NCBI GenBank assembly: GCA_963995525.1
Contig: OZ023214.1
Coordinates: 12,501,618 to 12,565,617, forward strand
Direction of reading: 5' to 3'
Source of the DNA: Escarpia spicata
Lineage: Eukaryota > Annelida > Polychaeta > Sabellida > Siboglinidae
DNA length: 64,000 nt
Part shown: positions 23,221 through 35,800 of the stretch, piece after piece
Layout: every line of letters starts with the position of its first letter
How positions within the stretch are numbered: the first letter of the stretch is position 1
The notes under the pieces: generated by a model
The model's database searches: none
What the model was told of the DNA's origin: nothing
Seen by the model: the letters and a program-made list of their open reading frames with translations, nothing else
Position numbers and translations under genes: made by a program

Positions 23221-23323
23221 TGTATTACTGGCGCAAACCGGATTTGCCAGCACACAACAGTATGCACAGAATTAGAGGTGACACCTGGCGAGAGCAGCGG
23301 TATCAAAAGGGTACCTTGTCACA
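23221..23323 (-). repeat. 5' LTR of Gypsy element, 103 bp
   Basis: Identical to the 3' LTR. On the minus strand it is preceded by 'tatatatgagggtttccata', a sequence also found at 10.4 kb in the opposite orientation. Confidence 0.75.
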
Positions 23324-23962
23324 TATGGAAACCCTCATATATATATATATCGTTTGCTATTATTGTGATAATTTCCAATAATGGAAATTGTTTCTATCTG
23401 AGTGGAAATTAATTGTTACTCTTTAATTGATCATAATCACGCTCGAGATCATTGTGACGGTGCCAATTTATACAACCAACAAGTCGGCTCCAATTAATCT
23501 TTTCAATCAAGTTATTTATTTGAGGTCAAGATTACTTCCGGACTCACAACAAAAAGAAACCTAAACAAAGTAATCAGTATGTCAATACAGTACTAACAAT
23601 ACAAATATACGTAGATACAATAATGATTATGATGCATGGACACATGTCACACAGCACGCATGCGCAATATAATGAATCCAGTATAATGTAAAGTAATCTA
23701 AAGATATATAATTGTCATACAAGTTATAGGAATACAAATGTATGTAAATCAACAACACGGGTATATGCATCTAACAGATGCAATAATTACATAATCTACC
23801 ATAACCATAATGACCATGCTCACCCCAACACTGCTCTGGAGGCTCATTATTGAATCTCACATCATTCATTGGAGTCCTGTCTCCCCCCTGCAATGGCATG
23901 GTGCAACGTATCATTTATAGCAGAACACAGATAATTATTTAAACAAGTATTGCAATTCCATA
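23324..23962. other. intergenic, no gene seen
   Basis: Starts with 'tatggaaaccctcatatatata', then AT-rich unique sequence; no open frame or repeat recognised. Confidence 0.4.
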
Positions 23963-23964
23963 TA

Positions 23965-25346
23965 CAGTCATTTGCAAAAGTTTAAGACCAGACCCGATTT
24001 TAAGCATTTTATGGTATGGCATCAGATTGCATCAGATAATGTCTTGATTGCATCATCCTATTTGGGCCTTGAAGCAATACGCCTAGTCAATACTTCCAGG
24101 TCATTTGTTTGCTGCTGTCAGTATCGATTAGGTATTTTTTTCAGTTTTGTCTTCATCCCTGAAATGGGCAAAAAATCGTCTTTGACAGAGGTTCTAAGGG
24201 CACAAATAGTGACTCTACATGGAGAAGGATATACGGAAAGAGACATTAATGCTAAATTACGTTATTCCAAGACAGCCGTACACAACGCCATCGTCAGATT
24301 CAATACTGATGGCACTTTTCGTGACAGTAAAAGGAGTGGTCGTCCACGGAAAACCTCAGGTATGACCACGCAATGAGACGCATCGTGATGTGCTCGCCAA
24401 TGAGCTCATACAAGAAAATTCTGGCTGCTTTACGCTTAAAAGGTACGGAAATAAGTCTCAGTACTGTTTCGAAACGTCTCAGCAAGGAATTTGGGCTCAA
24501 GTCCCGCAAGCCGGCCCGGATGCCATGCCTGACACCTGTGATGAAAAAAAGAGACTGGACTTTGCCAGACGACATCGCCACTGGACTCTCGCGCAGTGGA
24601 AGAAAGTGTTGTTCTCAGATGAATCGACCATGCAACAGTTTATACCTCGCAAGAGGCATGTTAGGCGGCCAATAGGTAAGCGATTTGATGAGAAATATAC
24701 AGCAGCCACAATGAAACACCCGCCAAGTCAGATGATTTGGGGTGCCCTGTCATGTTTTGGCCCTTCTGGTCTGTATTTTATTCCACCTAACACCACTATG
24801 AATGGACCTAGGTACGTGGAGTTGCTGAAGGAGAAGCTGAAACTGCATATGGACATCCACAAATGTACGATTTCCATGTACAATGGCGCTCCTTGTCACC
24901 GATCCAAAGTAGCCACTGATTTCCTCAAGAAGAACAAAATCTCCGTGCTGGAATGGCCTGTGAACAGCCCAGATCTAAATCCCATTGAGAACCTGTGGAC
25001 TATAATGAAGGATAAGGTGGCAGAAAAACAGCCATCAAGCGCTCAAAACTTGAAACAAGCTATCAAGGACGTTTGGGTCACCGAAATCACCCAGGAGTAC
25101 TGCGAATCTCTGGTTTCTAGCATGCCATATCGCATCCAGGCGGTCACTGACAGCAAAGGAGGCCACACTAAATACTGAAAAGTAGAGACACTGACACTTT
25201 TGGACGACATAAAGTTTCATTTTATTTTGTACTACGTTTATTTGGCGAAATAAACTGATATAATGTTATGTGAAGGCCAAAAAATCATAGTTTGGTCAAA
25301 TTTCTTCAAAAAATAGTGCCTGGTCTTAAACTTTTGCAAATGACTG
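23965..25346 (+). mobile_element. Tc1/mariner transposon, complete but dead
   Basis: The 1382-bp element has terminal inverted repeats starting CAGTCATTTGCAAAAGTTTAAG and ending with the complement ...CTTTTGCAAATGACTG, with TA duplications at 23963-23964 and 25347-25348. It carries one transposase gene (24164-25178) with two frameshifts and a mutated catalytic residue. Confidence 0.95.
24164..25178 (+). pseudogene. Tc1 transposase, frameshifted, catalytic Asp lost
   Basis: Starts MGKKSSLTEVLRAQIVTLH with paired helix-turn-helix domains (YTERDINAKLRYSKTAVHN) and the linker GRPRKTSG. Frameshifts at about 24365 and 24540 move the frame twice; the catalytic part then reads FSDEST (first Asp), SMYNGAPCHRS where the second Asp of QDGAPCH is Asn, and NSPDLNPIENLW with the Glu of the DD34E triad. 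It ends KGGHTKY. Loss of the second Asp would abolish activity even without the frameshifts. Confidence 0.95.
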
Positions 25347-25348
25347 TA

Positions 25349-26852
25349 CCTATATTACTTCGTGTTATCATATTCAGTTCCAATTTACTGCACAGTATAC
25401 ATATTCTATGACTTGTTAAATGACTGAACCAAACACTTGGCCGATGTTTACAATCTAGCCACACTATCCAGGGTGGCTCGATCCCAACTTGTTTTTAAAT
25501 GTCAGTCTCTGGGAAACATGCCCCACACCCTGCCCAGCCAACCCCATAGGATGATTAATCATGAGGACATTAGTGGCCACTAGGCAGTTTCTGATACTGA
25601 CTGCATAGCTTCATAGAACACATTATGTTGCTAAATGCATAATTATGGGAATCTATTAATCTAATAGCGTCTACATATTATGCATATTAATACAAAACAC
25701 AGTACCTGATTAAACATGATTAAAACTGTATACTCTGCAAGTTATATCACCAGCAGGATATGCAAGTATTCTAAAACTCATTAAGACCACTACTGTTTAT
25801 AGCCAGCCAGCGGGGGTCAACCATAACACCATGGGTTGTCCACTCAAAGAAATGTTCCATATAGTGAAAACCGGCCCTTATAACTAAACAATTGCTTTAA
25901 AACGTATATCCTAGTTTAAATAAAATAATGGAAATAAAAGCCTACGCTCTTACTTATAGTGCATGCAGAAACGTATCTTCTCAATTTCCATATCAAGAAG
26001 GAAAAAACACGCAGGATATGACTCAGCAGCGTCGCACTTACTTGAAACAATTACTCACGTACATATACCATGAAAACATTAGTAAATGCCCGTGCATGCA
26101 CGTAACGATCTGCTCTATAAATAGCCTACGCCCCTAAATAAATTATTTCTAGAGCTGCTCTAGAAATAATCTAAGCCCTCTCGGAACACAGGCAAATCTC
26201 CCGGCTTTTCTCTGAAAATATCCAACAGCCCCCGCCGTCTTCGAGACAGCGCGACACTAGTGGAGACGTGCTGAACCGCTGAATTCCCGACGAAAAATCT
26301 CCAGCAGCACCTCCTCCTCATCTTGAGCAATGACTATCAATCGCGCAATGATTGATCGCCTCGGCAGTGGCGTCACACAGTGGTCATGGAGCCAGCGAAC
26401 GAACCACGCTTAGATCCGGGTACTCCGCGCATGTGCAGTAACACGAAAGAGGAACTTTGTCTTTTTCCGAGCCGTTGACGCCATAGTGAAAAGCAGAAAA
26501 TATAACAATTTGTTTGGCTTCTTACGACTTCCATAGTTATTTGATAGTTAATCAGAATTGGGTGGGTATTTATCAAGATATAACATGTACATTAGATATC
26601 CACATTTTGATTTTAAGTATGTATTATGCTATGTTTTGCACAATTTTATTGCACTGAATTGTCGGCATCTCGAATCATTGTCGAAAATTACCTAAGTTCG
26701 TAGTCGCGTAATACAGGAGAGTGTTCGCACGTTTAAAAAGCAGTATGTTGAATTTTTATGTTACATGCCAGTTAAAGTTCACAAGTTAAAGATGTCGCGG
26801 TGGTTATTTTAACAAATTGTATTTCATTGTGGTTTCTTTGTAGCTGTCGACA
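25349..26852. other. upstream region of TOP1, probably containing its promoter
   Basis: No gene recognised. GC-richer sequence at 26160-26480 with CG dinucleotides ('cgtcttcgagacagcgcgac') may be the promoter area. A perfect 29-bp palindrome lies at 26142-26170. A strong acceptor-like sequence 'tttctttgtag' ends at 26843, just before the possible first coding exon. Confidence 0.35.
26142..26170. repeat. perfect 29-bp palindrome with 1-nt centre
   Basis: ATTATTTCTAGAGC, a single T at 26156, then GCTCTAGAAATAAT: both 14-bp arms match exactly. Such a structure could be a cruciform, a dimeric protein site or a small hairpin. It lies about 0.7 kb upstream of the first possible TOP1 coding exon. 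Confidence 0.85.
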
Positions 26853-26871
26853 ATGGCCGTGGTGAACCCAG
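26853..26871 (+). CDS. TOP1: TOP1 possible exon 1 (MAVVNP), GC donor
   Basis: ATGGCCGTGGTGAACCCAG is followed by GCAAGT, the classic sequence of GC-AG introns. Its phase (one base left over) matches the acceptor at 27781, giving [17 protein letters not shown]. Upstream 'tttctttgtag' could be an acceptor from a 5' noncoding exon. The alternative is that translation starts at 27801 (MGDGAIAVN). Not conserved enough to be sure. Confidence 0.35.
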
Positions 26872-29800
26872 GCAAGTGAAGTGCACCCGTGTTACCGGCT
26901 GTTCTCAGCTCCTAGTTTAGTTATCACAGCCTCTCACTGACTCAGTGTTTCATTGTTCTTGCGGTTAGCCCCAATTTTTTTAGCAACCATCGTGGCAAAG
27001 TTATTACAATTGGATGTGCAGTTAGTTTTGTGTAGCTTTCAATTGATATTTTCCAAGTTCATTGGTGTCTTTAGTTTGTTTATCGTAAATAGTAGGCCCG
27101 TGTAAATTTATAATATCACTTTTTTTAACTTTACTTGAACAGTGTAATCTAAGTTAAGTCAACACCAATGTAGATTTTTCTTTAAAAAAATACTGTAATT
27201 CCTATTTTTGGAAGTTTTAAAAATGTGATAGATTTTCATTGAGCAACATTACACTATTTATATGTAGTTTTTATTTATTTCTATTCTCAGTTTAAAAAAA
27301 GTTAATTTATAGTACGATAATAAAAAAGTATGTAGCAGATGCTTTAATCAGTCACACACTGATAAGCCTACCTATTTTCTAGTAAATTTGTGTACCTGTC
27401 TTGAATGTTACTCAATATGACTCGTTTTTTGTTTTGTTGTGAAATATATTGTACGTGTACTATAACTACTTTCAAAGTAAATTATTTTAATTGCTAAATA
27501 TTTTTTAAATATTTAAACTGTATTGTTTATATATATTAAAAAAATATGTTCACAATCCAGTGAACATTGTGAAGAAATATTTAAAAAACAATGGGAAAAG
27601 TAACTTGGAAATTTTAAGCGACCAATAGTGTGTACAATTTAACTTAGGTCACTATATATGTGTGTGTTCGTGTAGTGTCTACTAATGGGTTTGTGTGAAA
27701 CTGTAATTTTGTTTTCTTGTCAAACCATCTTGAACCTGAATCATTCTTAATAGTTGCATCAAACTGTTTCTACAATGCAGAGTCTGCACCCAACTTGGCA
27801 ATGGGTGACGGTGCCATTGCTGTCAATAGCACTGCTCTCAAACATAATTCATCACCGGTGCCTAACAATGTCAACCATGAACCCTTGAAAAGGGACTCGA
27901 GTTCGTCGGTAAAGAAACATCACTCAAGCTCCTCGTCTCTAAAGAACACAAGTTCTCCATCTGTAAGGAAGGAGCATTCAAGCTCGCCATCAAAGAGCCA
28001 CTCGAAAGAAAACTCAAGTTCGTCGCATTCATCGAAGTCTCATCACAAATATAGCAGCAGTGAGCACAAACACAGTTCGAAGCACAAAAGCAGCAGTAGT
28101 GATCATTCCAAGCACAGTGACCATAAACACCACAGCAGTTCGTCATCCCACAAACAGAGGGATTCCTCGTTGTCTTCATCAGCACACAAATCTAAGGACA
28201 GCAGTAGACAGTCGTCCTCGAGTAAGTCAAATTCCAGCAACAAAGAACATTCCAGCAGCAGCTCGAAGCATCATCACAGCGGAGTTAAATCGAAAGAGAA
28301 ACGTCACAGCGAGAATGGTATGAAGAAAGAGAATGGTATTGACACATTGCCTGCTAAGAGCGCCTCTGAGCCGCACGTTGTGGTGAAGACAGAACCAGTG
28401 CATTCGCCAGTCAAGTCTGAGAGTCTGTCTCCACTGAAGATCATCGTCAAGAAACCAAAGACGGAAGACAGTGATGATGACATGCCACTGGTGAGTAGGT
28501 TTACAGCTCATATGGAAACCTTTCATATTGGAAATACATCTGAGTCATAAAACAATAATCAATAAACTATTTAGACACCATCAAATGTGAGACTAATGCC
28601 CTGTTCAATGGTGTTTACATAATCGGCATAATATCTGAGACACATAGAATCACATATAAGAGAGTTAAATCAACTACGGAGTAAAAATTAAACTTAACAG
28701 GCAAAATCTTTGTTTATATTTAAATATACTGTTAAACAGGTTGTTGTACTTAGTGCAGCTGTAGCAAGAACAGTTGTAGTTGTAACAAATGCTGCATCCA
28801 AACTATCATGCAAGTCTCTTGAAAAGCATTAGCCTAATTTATGCATGAAATACAGCTGAAACAATGATTATCTTTCATTGGTATTAATTGCCAAGAAACA
28901 AAACACCTTGAATATTGCTGTAAATGATTTCATCTCAAGAGTCTCCTTTTTTATATCAGCTTGGTCTCTATGGCATACCAAATTGTCAGGGTGCACGATG
29001 GGGTAAGCTGACAAATAGTCCGTCAGACTGGCTGATTCGCAACTAACTAGTCCTGATATTTTTCTTGCTAGTCCTTAAAGAGTACAATACCACCATACTA
29101 GATGTCACATATGATAGTAAAAGTGGCTTTATTTAACCAGTGTTCAGTGTTCCCCTGGTATATGGCGAGCGAGATGGGCAGCCTCGTCCAAAATATGCTG
29201 AAATTGTCGCCTCGTGGCTATTACGTGTGCTCGTTTCTTTAGTTATTTCGCAATATATTCAGCGAAATGACACCACAAAGTCATTTATATTCCTGTAAAA
29301 TCGCAGATTTGTAGCAACATTGTTTACTCGTCTTAGGGGCCGGTTAGGATTTACCTCTTGGAATTAACTCCATTGGACAACGTGAATGACATCACTTGTC
29401 AGTTCAACTCAGTTGTCCAATCATGGGATATTCCCGAGGGATCCCCGGTGTCTTCAATAGTGACATCTTGCTGTGTTTCAACATGCTATTATGGTGCCCA
29501 ATAAGCAACTGTGTTTGGGAGAAATGTGGAACTCAGAGACAAAGAAAGTGGTAGCAGAACTAAGATGTCTTTTGCGCTCAATTTTACTATTATAATGTAT
29601 GCCCACATTAAATCACAATGCTGATGTTGAATTTCTGGTTTATGACGGTGGTGCACTGGTGGGAGTAAAACCGTGCCGGCTGAATGCACTACGTCACTAG
29701 TCAACATTTTCGTAGAATCGGGGCCCTTTTGAAGCCCAAATAAAATACTTTGCATCCTATTCACAAGTCGGCACTTGTATCGAATCCACACCCTTTTGAA

Positions 29801-32800
29801 GCCTAAATAACGACCCATGTTTGCGCTAGTCTGCGCTGTTGCGGACATGCATTACCACAAAGTGTGTGTAAAATTAGTGATATAGCAACATTTGTTGATA
29901 CAAGACGCAATATTCTTAAAGGTAAATATGTCTAGGATACTGTTGAATGATCTATCTCACTGAGGTATCAAAGTTAGGCAAAACTCAAGTTATAACGGCG
30001 AAATCGAGGTGAGCCCGGATTCGACACAAATGCCCATACGTCTATTCAATTAAAGTTCTATGCTGATTTTTTGCAAAATAAAGAATGATTTGTAAGATAT
30101 TTTTGTACTAAATATATAATACATATTCTGATAAAGTTGTGCAAACAAACTTTTTGGAAAGCTGATTTGAATGAAGTACTTACGAATATAAACCACCAAA
30201 GTTCACATCTCATAAAAGACGCCTATTGCCCAAAACTATATACTAGTCCTTAGGACTGGATACTGCGTTATATAAGAACTTTTATCTTTTACTGACTCGG
30301 CATGGTGACAAGGCATGTTTCGCTGCATCCCTTCGACGCAATTCTATAGTTCTTCAAAATGATTTCTAGTCCCACGTTAGACAGGTCGCTTACAAAGAAA
30401 TATGACAGATGTCCAAATTGTGTGTCGACAACCGCACTTTCGTTTCCCAGTGAAATGGTCCCACCACCTAGCGACCAACCTGTGAAAAAGGGAACACTGA
30501 ATAGTTACTAGTAGTCCCCACTAATGCGCGTCAGTACCGCTTAACAGCTAATTCGGAAACTAGGTAGAACGACTTGTTATCAATCTCTAATTCGACCTGA
30601 CGCGATGCAATCTAGTTTTCTGTCTACGACATCACAGATTTAAGAATAACCGACGTCTACAGAAGACAGTTGTGTGTGAAATAAAACATGATGTAGCTGC
30701 TGCTTATCATACTTGGCAGCATGATACATATCAGGAGTTGAACAAATGAGCTAATGTTATGAACATTTATTTATATATCGAGACCACACATTAGTTTAGT
30801 CCTTTTAATAGTCCACATCTTTGGGTCCCATTTTTTGTTTTTGGGACCCCGTATTTTCCACCCTAATTCGAACACTGATCCAACTGAACCAACCTTCAGT
30901 TATCAAATGGAAACCACACCTCAACACAATGAAACAATCATGATTACTGACTTTTATCAATCATGATTACTACTTTTACAAGTAGTGTCTTGTTTTATAT
31001 CTTCCCCTCTATATTCATAAGTAAAGGTTAAAATACCTCAGAATGCACCATTTAAAAAATCATCGCTCATGGTCGCTATACGAAACTACCTATTATAACC
31101 AGATGTAAACAGCCATCATTTACATGCTGCGCATTCAGTAAGAATATTTAGCCGCATGTGATGACATGACATACTATCATAATATTGTCTGTTGTTTTAT
31201 TCTATCACAACACTCAACTAGCATAAGTTAATTTACATAATCACAGCTAGTCCGATGTGACTGCTCTTCTAAGCAAGGACTAGTCCAATCACAAACTACT
31301 CATCTGGGACGATCGGACGCCCCTCATTTCGCAACCTGCGTTGTATGACCTCTCTTGTGGACATATTTCTTATCACTATTAAGACAGGCCTGGGGTAATA
31401 GTAATATGTAATAGTAATAGTAACGATCAGGCCTGGAGTAACAATTACAAATATTGAAGTAATCCTATAGTAATAGGTTGAGCAAAAACTCAATGTAATA
31501 GTAATGGGAAGTAATAGTAATTGATCCACTACTTTTATATTACTACTGAACATTTAAACCGAATTTCAACTACATAAAAATTCCATTTGATTAGGTTGTA
31601 AATTCCAGTAGTTTCTCCAGGTTTTGTGGTTGCTTCCCCCATGTCAACTTCAGCATGGCCCTGGTGAAGTTTTACCCTAGAGTTTTGCGAGTGTTTACAT
31701 AGCAAGAAACAGTGGTACAGTGTGACTGCTGCATTGACTAAAGGGATTAAAGTTTAAACTGAGCTTTCACTGCTTTGATGATGATGTGCCAAGTTGCCAA
31801 CTACCTTTTTCAAGTAAGACTGCCTCCATGGTGCACACAATTCAGCCTAAGCTACAGCGGGTGTGAAAAACATCCTGATGTATTTGTACTTGAGCCAATA
31901 ATGAATTGTCCATCAAGCAGCAGTAGAGCAGTGTGGTTTAATTAGACTGTAATTATTAGACTTATGTGACATTGACTATTGCTTTTGTCTTTCATTCCAG
32001 TATTGTATTTAAATATAAAATGGAACCTATATGTTCTATCCTTAGTCAACATAGTTAGTAGATTGTACTGAATATGGTATATACTATAATATTATAGATA
32101 TATTTTGTTGTAAATATTTATGGTTTTTATACTTTATAATACTTCCCTAATGAAGATGATGATGAAAGTACTTGACATTCTCAAATATTATTTCAAAAAC
32201 TTCAGGCATGAGTGTCAATAAATGGCAAGTTAGATTTTTGTATTCACTTTCTTGTTTAACTTGTTGAGACTGTTGGTCAAACAATTGTACTTATTGTATT
32301 TATGCATAATGTACATTATACCATAAAATGTTCCGATAAAAAATGTAATAGTAATTGCATCAAATATAATAGTAATAGGAAGATGTCAGCATGTAACAGT
32401 AATAGGAAGGAAACAAACTAATACTAATCTATTATAATTCAATGTAATTGACCCCAGGCCTGTATTAAGATAATACTTGAAATATATAATATTAGTATTT
32501 GTTTTTAAACTACCTTTCATGAGTTGCCAATTACCTTCCGTGGCCAGTGTTTTGAATAAAACAGTTTTATGTGGCAACCAGCAGCAGCTAGCTTTGCTGT
32601 GGTTCTGTAGCAGTCATCGCTGGCAGCTGTAGACCTACTGCAGAGCATGGCTAAGTTCGTTTCACGTTGGCCTGCCCTCTTTTTGTCTAAGTGGACCCCC
32701 ACTACCTGTCTGGTGTCATCACGTTTTTCTCTACCAGGATGTCTCTGTGTCTGTAAGGTTGCGACAGTAGAACTGGGTCAAACACAGTTACTGTAAGCAT

Positions 32801-35800
32801 ATTGTCGTATGGTACACAATTTGGGGCATGGTAGCATAGTGTTTAGAACATCATACTAACGAATCACAACATGATCAAGAGAATCCTGGTTTGAATCATC
32901 TTGCTGTCTCTATTTCAAACTGGCCCCAAATACCCACATTGGGCTAGTCTTGAGATTAGAGTGTGTGACGTTTTGTCCTGAATATTTTATGAAAGCTATG
33001 TTTAATTTTCAGTGATCGAAAAGAGAAATGTGTTTTTTGTGTTTAATTCACTCTTGTCATTAGTTGTTAGTTTTATGGTTATATATTTTGCAATTCTTTC
33101 AAAATGAAGTAAGTTATCATAGCAATATATAAAGTTTGTGTACATTATTGTTAATCTGATAGCGTTTGTTAACCCAAAAGTCAATAACGTAATATATTAT
33201 TAGGCGAATATCTCATCACATTTCAATTACTCGTGTTTACATGATAGGGTGGAATTGTTTGTGATTTGCAGGAAAAAAGACTCGATTCAAAACCAGTCAA
33301 AAGGCATGTGGACTCTGATGATGATCTGCCCTTGTCTGACCGGTGAGTGTGTGTCTCTTGCTTAACTTTCTTGTCTCCCCTTTTCTCTCCCTCCATCTCC
33401 TCTCTTTCCTTTCTATCACGTTCCCTGTCTACTCTCTTCATCCTAATCTTCTTTGTCCTACATTTTGCTTCATATTTCTCCCTGTCTCTCTGATCATCTC
33501 TGCCCCACCTCTATGTTTCCTACCTTTAATTGATCTGCCTAGTGACAGAAGGATGTCTTTTAGTTAGCCAACTTAGCCGGAATTGTATTGCAGTGTCGAC
33601 TTGGACTATGGTACGTGCTACACGAGGAATACAATATAAAAATAAGATATAAAAAGCCACTTTATAGGCAATTCATTACCAATCAGAGTCCTTCACGGTT
33701 TAGCTAATGATAAAAACGTCTAGACCAAATGCCTTCACTCTTAAAAATTCAATAAGCTAACACATGAAATATTTAAAGTACAGATTAAAACTATGAATAA
33801 CGCATACTGTAAAATAGACAGTCATGTCGCTTATAAGTGGAAAGAAATGTTTGTATTAAGTCAGGTTGTGATGGCAAAATGGGCATGTTACATTTGTTTT
33901 TTAATTGTGGTTTCTGCCAAACAATCACATTTTGGCAAATCATTCCACATTTGTGGGCCTATGTTGGCAAGGCCATTTGTCATGTTTTATATATGTCACA
34001 ATCATAATTTTGGGCATGGCCATCAGCAAGCTTTAATTTTGCTACCAGTGTTTTTGGCGGTTACATATGTGAATTGCATTACTATTGTTGCATGATATCT
34101 CATAAATTAAACATTCTTGCATACAATTGTCACTTTAAAAACTTTGCCTAATGTGTTTGTCATTTATATTTATAAGATACATTTGTTACAAGAATTTCAA
34201 TAAAATATACAATGGAATGCACCACATGTTCGGCTTGGCATGGATTTTTTGATGGCTTGATGGAGCGTTCAGTTGTCTTTGACCATAACTGATGCAGTAA
34301 TTATCAGATACACCAGGCAGTAAGCAGACATGTTTGGCAAGAAGAGCTGGGTTAACGCAATGTTTACTAGTTAGATCGCAACTTGTGTATTGTTAATAAT
34401 AATAATAATAACAAGATAACTTCTAGTGCGCCTAAATCCTTGGAAACCAAGCTCAGAGGCGCATCAAAACAAAAGGGTTGGTCAATCTCAAAATCCATAA
34501 GTAGTTTTTCAGTTGTCAACAGATGGGTCAGGGCGCTAGGGAGCTACGGTGGATAAGCAAGGTTGTAAAGATACGTTTTTAAATGACGACAGAATTTTTT
34601 AATATTTTCAACTGATCTAACACTAAGAGGAAGCATATTCCAAAGAGTTGGTGTAGCAACAGAAAAAGCCCTAGTTCCAATGTTAGTGTTGACTCTAGGA
34701 ACAAAAAGTAGGTCAGAACTAGATGATCGAAGCTGGATAGATTTTCTTACAGGAGTAAGCAATAAATGCAAATAAGATGGCTGTTTATTGGACAGTGCGT
34801 GGTATGTAATGGTACAGATCTTAAATATTATATGATATCGTACAGGAAGCCAATGCAAAGTCTTCAAAAGTGGCACAGAGCGAGAAAAACGAGGAGATCT
34901 TGTAACTACTCTTGCTAGACAATTTTGGACACGCTGAAGTTTTGTGATATCCTTGCTAGCGATATTATAAAGGAGGGAATTGCAATAGTCAAGTCTGCTG
35001 CTAACAAGCGCTGTTGCAATAGTCTTAGCAACAGAAAATGACATATACTGGCGAATACGGCGAAGATCACGAATATGATAAAAGCAGCAGCGACATGTTT
35101 GAGATATATGTTGTCGGAAATTGAAGTTACTATCAAAGATCACTCCTAGATTCCGCATCTCGTGAAATACTTTCTGTGCAGAGCTGCAAAGCTTGAGAAG
35201 TTGGGTACGAGTGAAGTGAAGTGTGAAAAGGCCGTGAAGAAGGAGGTTGTGGCAAAGAAGAGGAAACACAATGATGACGACTACAATACCACTCAGGCCA
35301 ATGTAAGTGGTTTGTTACGCAGACGTTTGTCACAGAGTCCACTTGTGTTGAATAGTAAATGTTCCCATTAGTAATGGCGTCTTAACGCAGTATCTGCACT
35401 TTGCAGACATAGAAGATTGATGTACGTGGTCAGGACTCCCACAGAGTGGCCATTGCTGTTGTCATGATGTTTAGTTATGTTCACAAGCTAGACACATCAT
35501 TACTGAGTTGTGTCATGATCAGATATGCATCTCAAAACATCTGATAGTAAAATATGGTCTGTGGTCTTGCCTAAACACATTATTTGGTTACAGAAAAAGA
35601 AGAAGAAGCTAACTACTCTGAAGTCAGAGAAGGAAAAGACGGGCGCACAGGTGAAGAGAGAGAAACAGCAGGCGGAAGAACAGGAGAAGTGGCGATGGTA
35701 AGAGGCTGCTTCTCCAAACCTGTCATCAGATACACGTTTTCAAAATGATAACAGTAGTTGGACATCACAGAAATAATTGATTGTTATACCAAATGTGCAT

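Larger units (their letters stand above)
19841..23323 (-). mobile_element. defective Gypsy-type LTR retrotransposon
   Basis: Two identical 103-bp repeats flank a minus-strand pol remnant. Order on the minus strand: 5' LTR (23221-23323), about 0.4 kb of unassigned sequence, truncated reverse transcriptase, RNase H, integrase, a C-terminal tail, a purine tract AAGCGGGGGTGTG and the 3' LTR (19841-19943). gag, protease and the YxDD part of the reverse transcriptase are missing. The flanking five bases differ (ACGAC and TATGG), so no target duplication is visible. No convincing tRNA primer site was found after the 5' LTR. Confidence 0.8.

Noticed and set aside
23965..25346. An active Tc1 transposon
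   Set aside because: Two frameshifts and loss of the second catalytic Asp in the transposase.
27871..28526. Antisense open frames opposite TOP1 exon 2
   Set aside because: Shadows of the Ser/His-rich coding strand.
33793..34095. A 100-codon plus-strand frame in TOP1 intron 3
   Set aside because: No motif, AT-rich composition and intronic location; likely chance.
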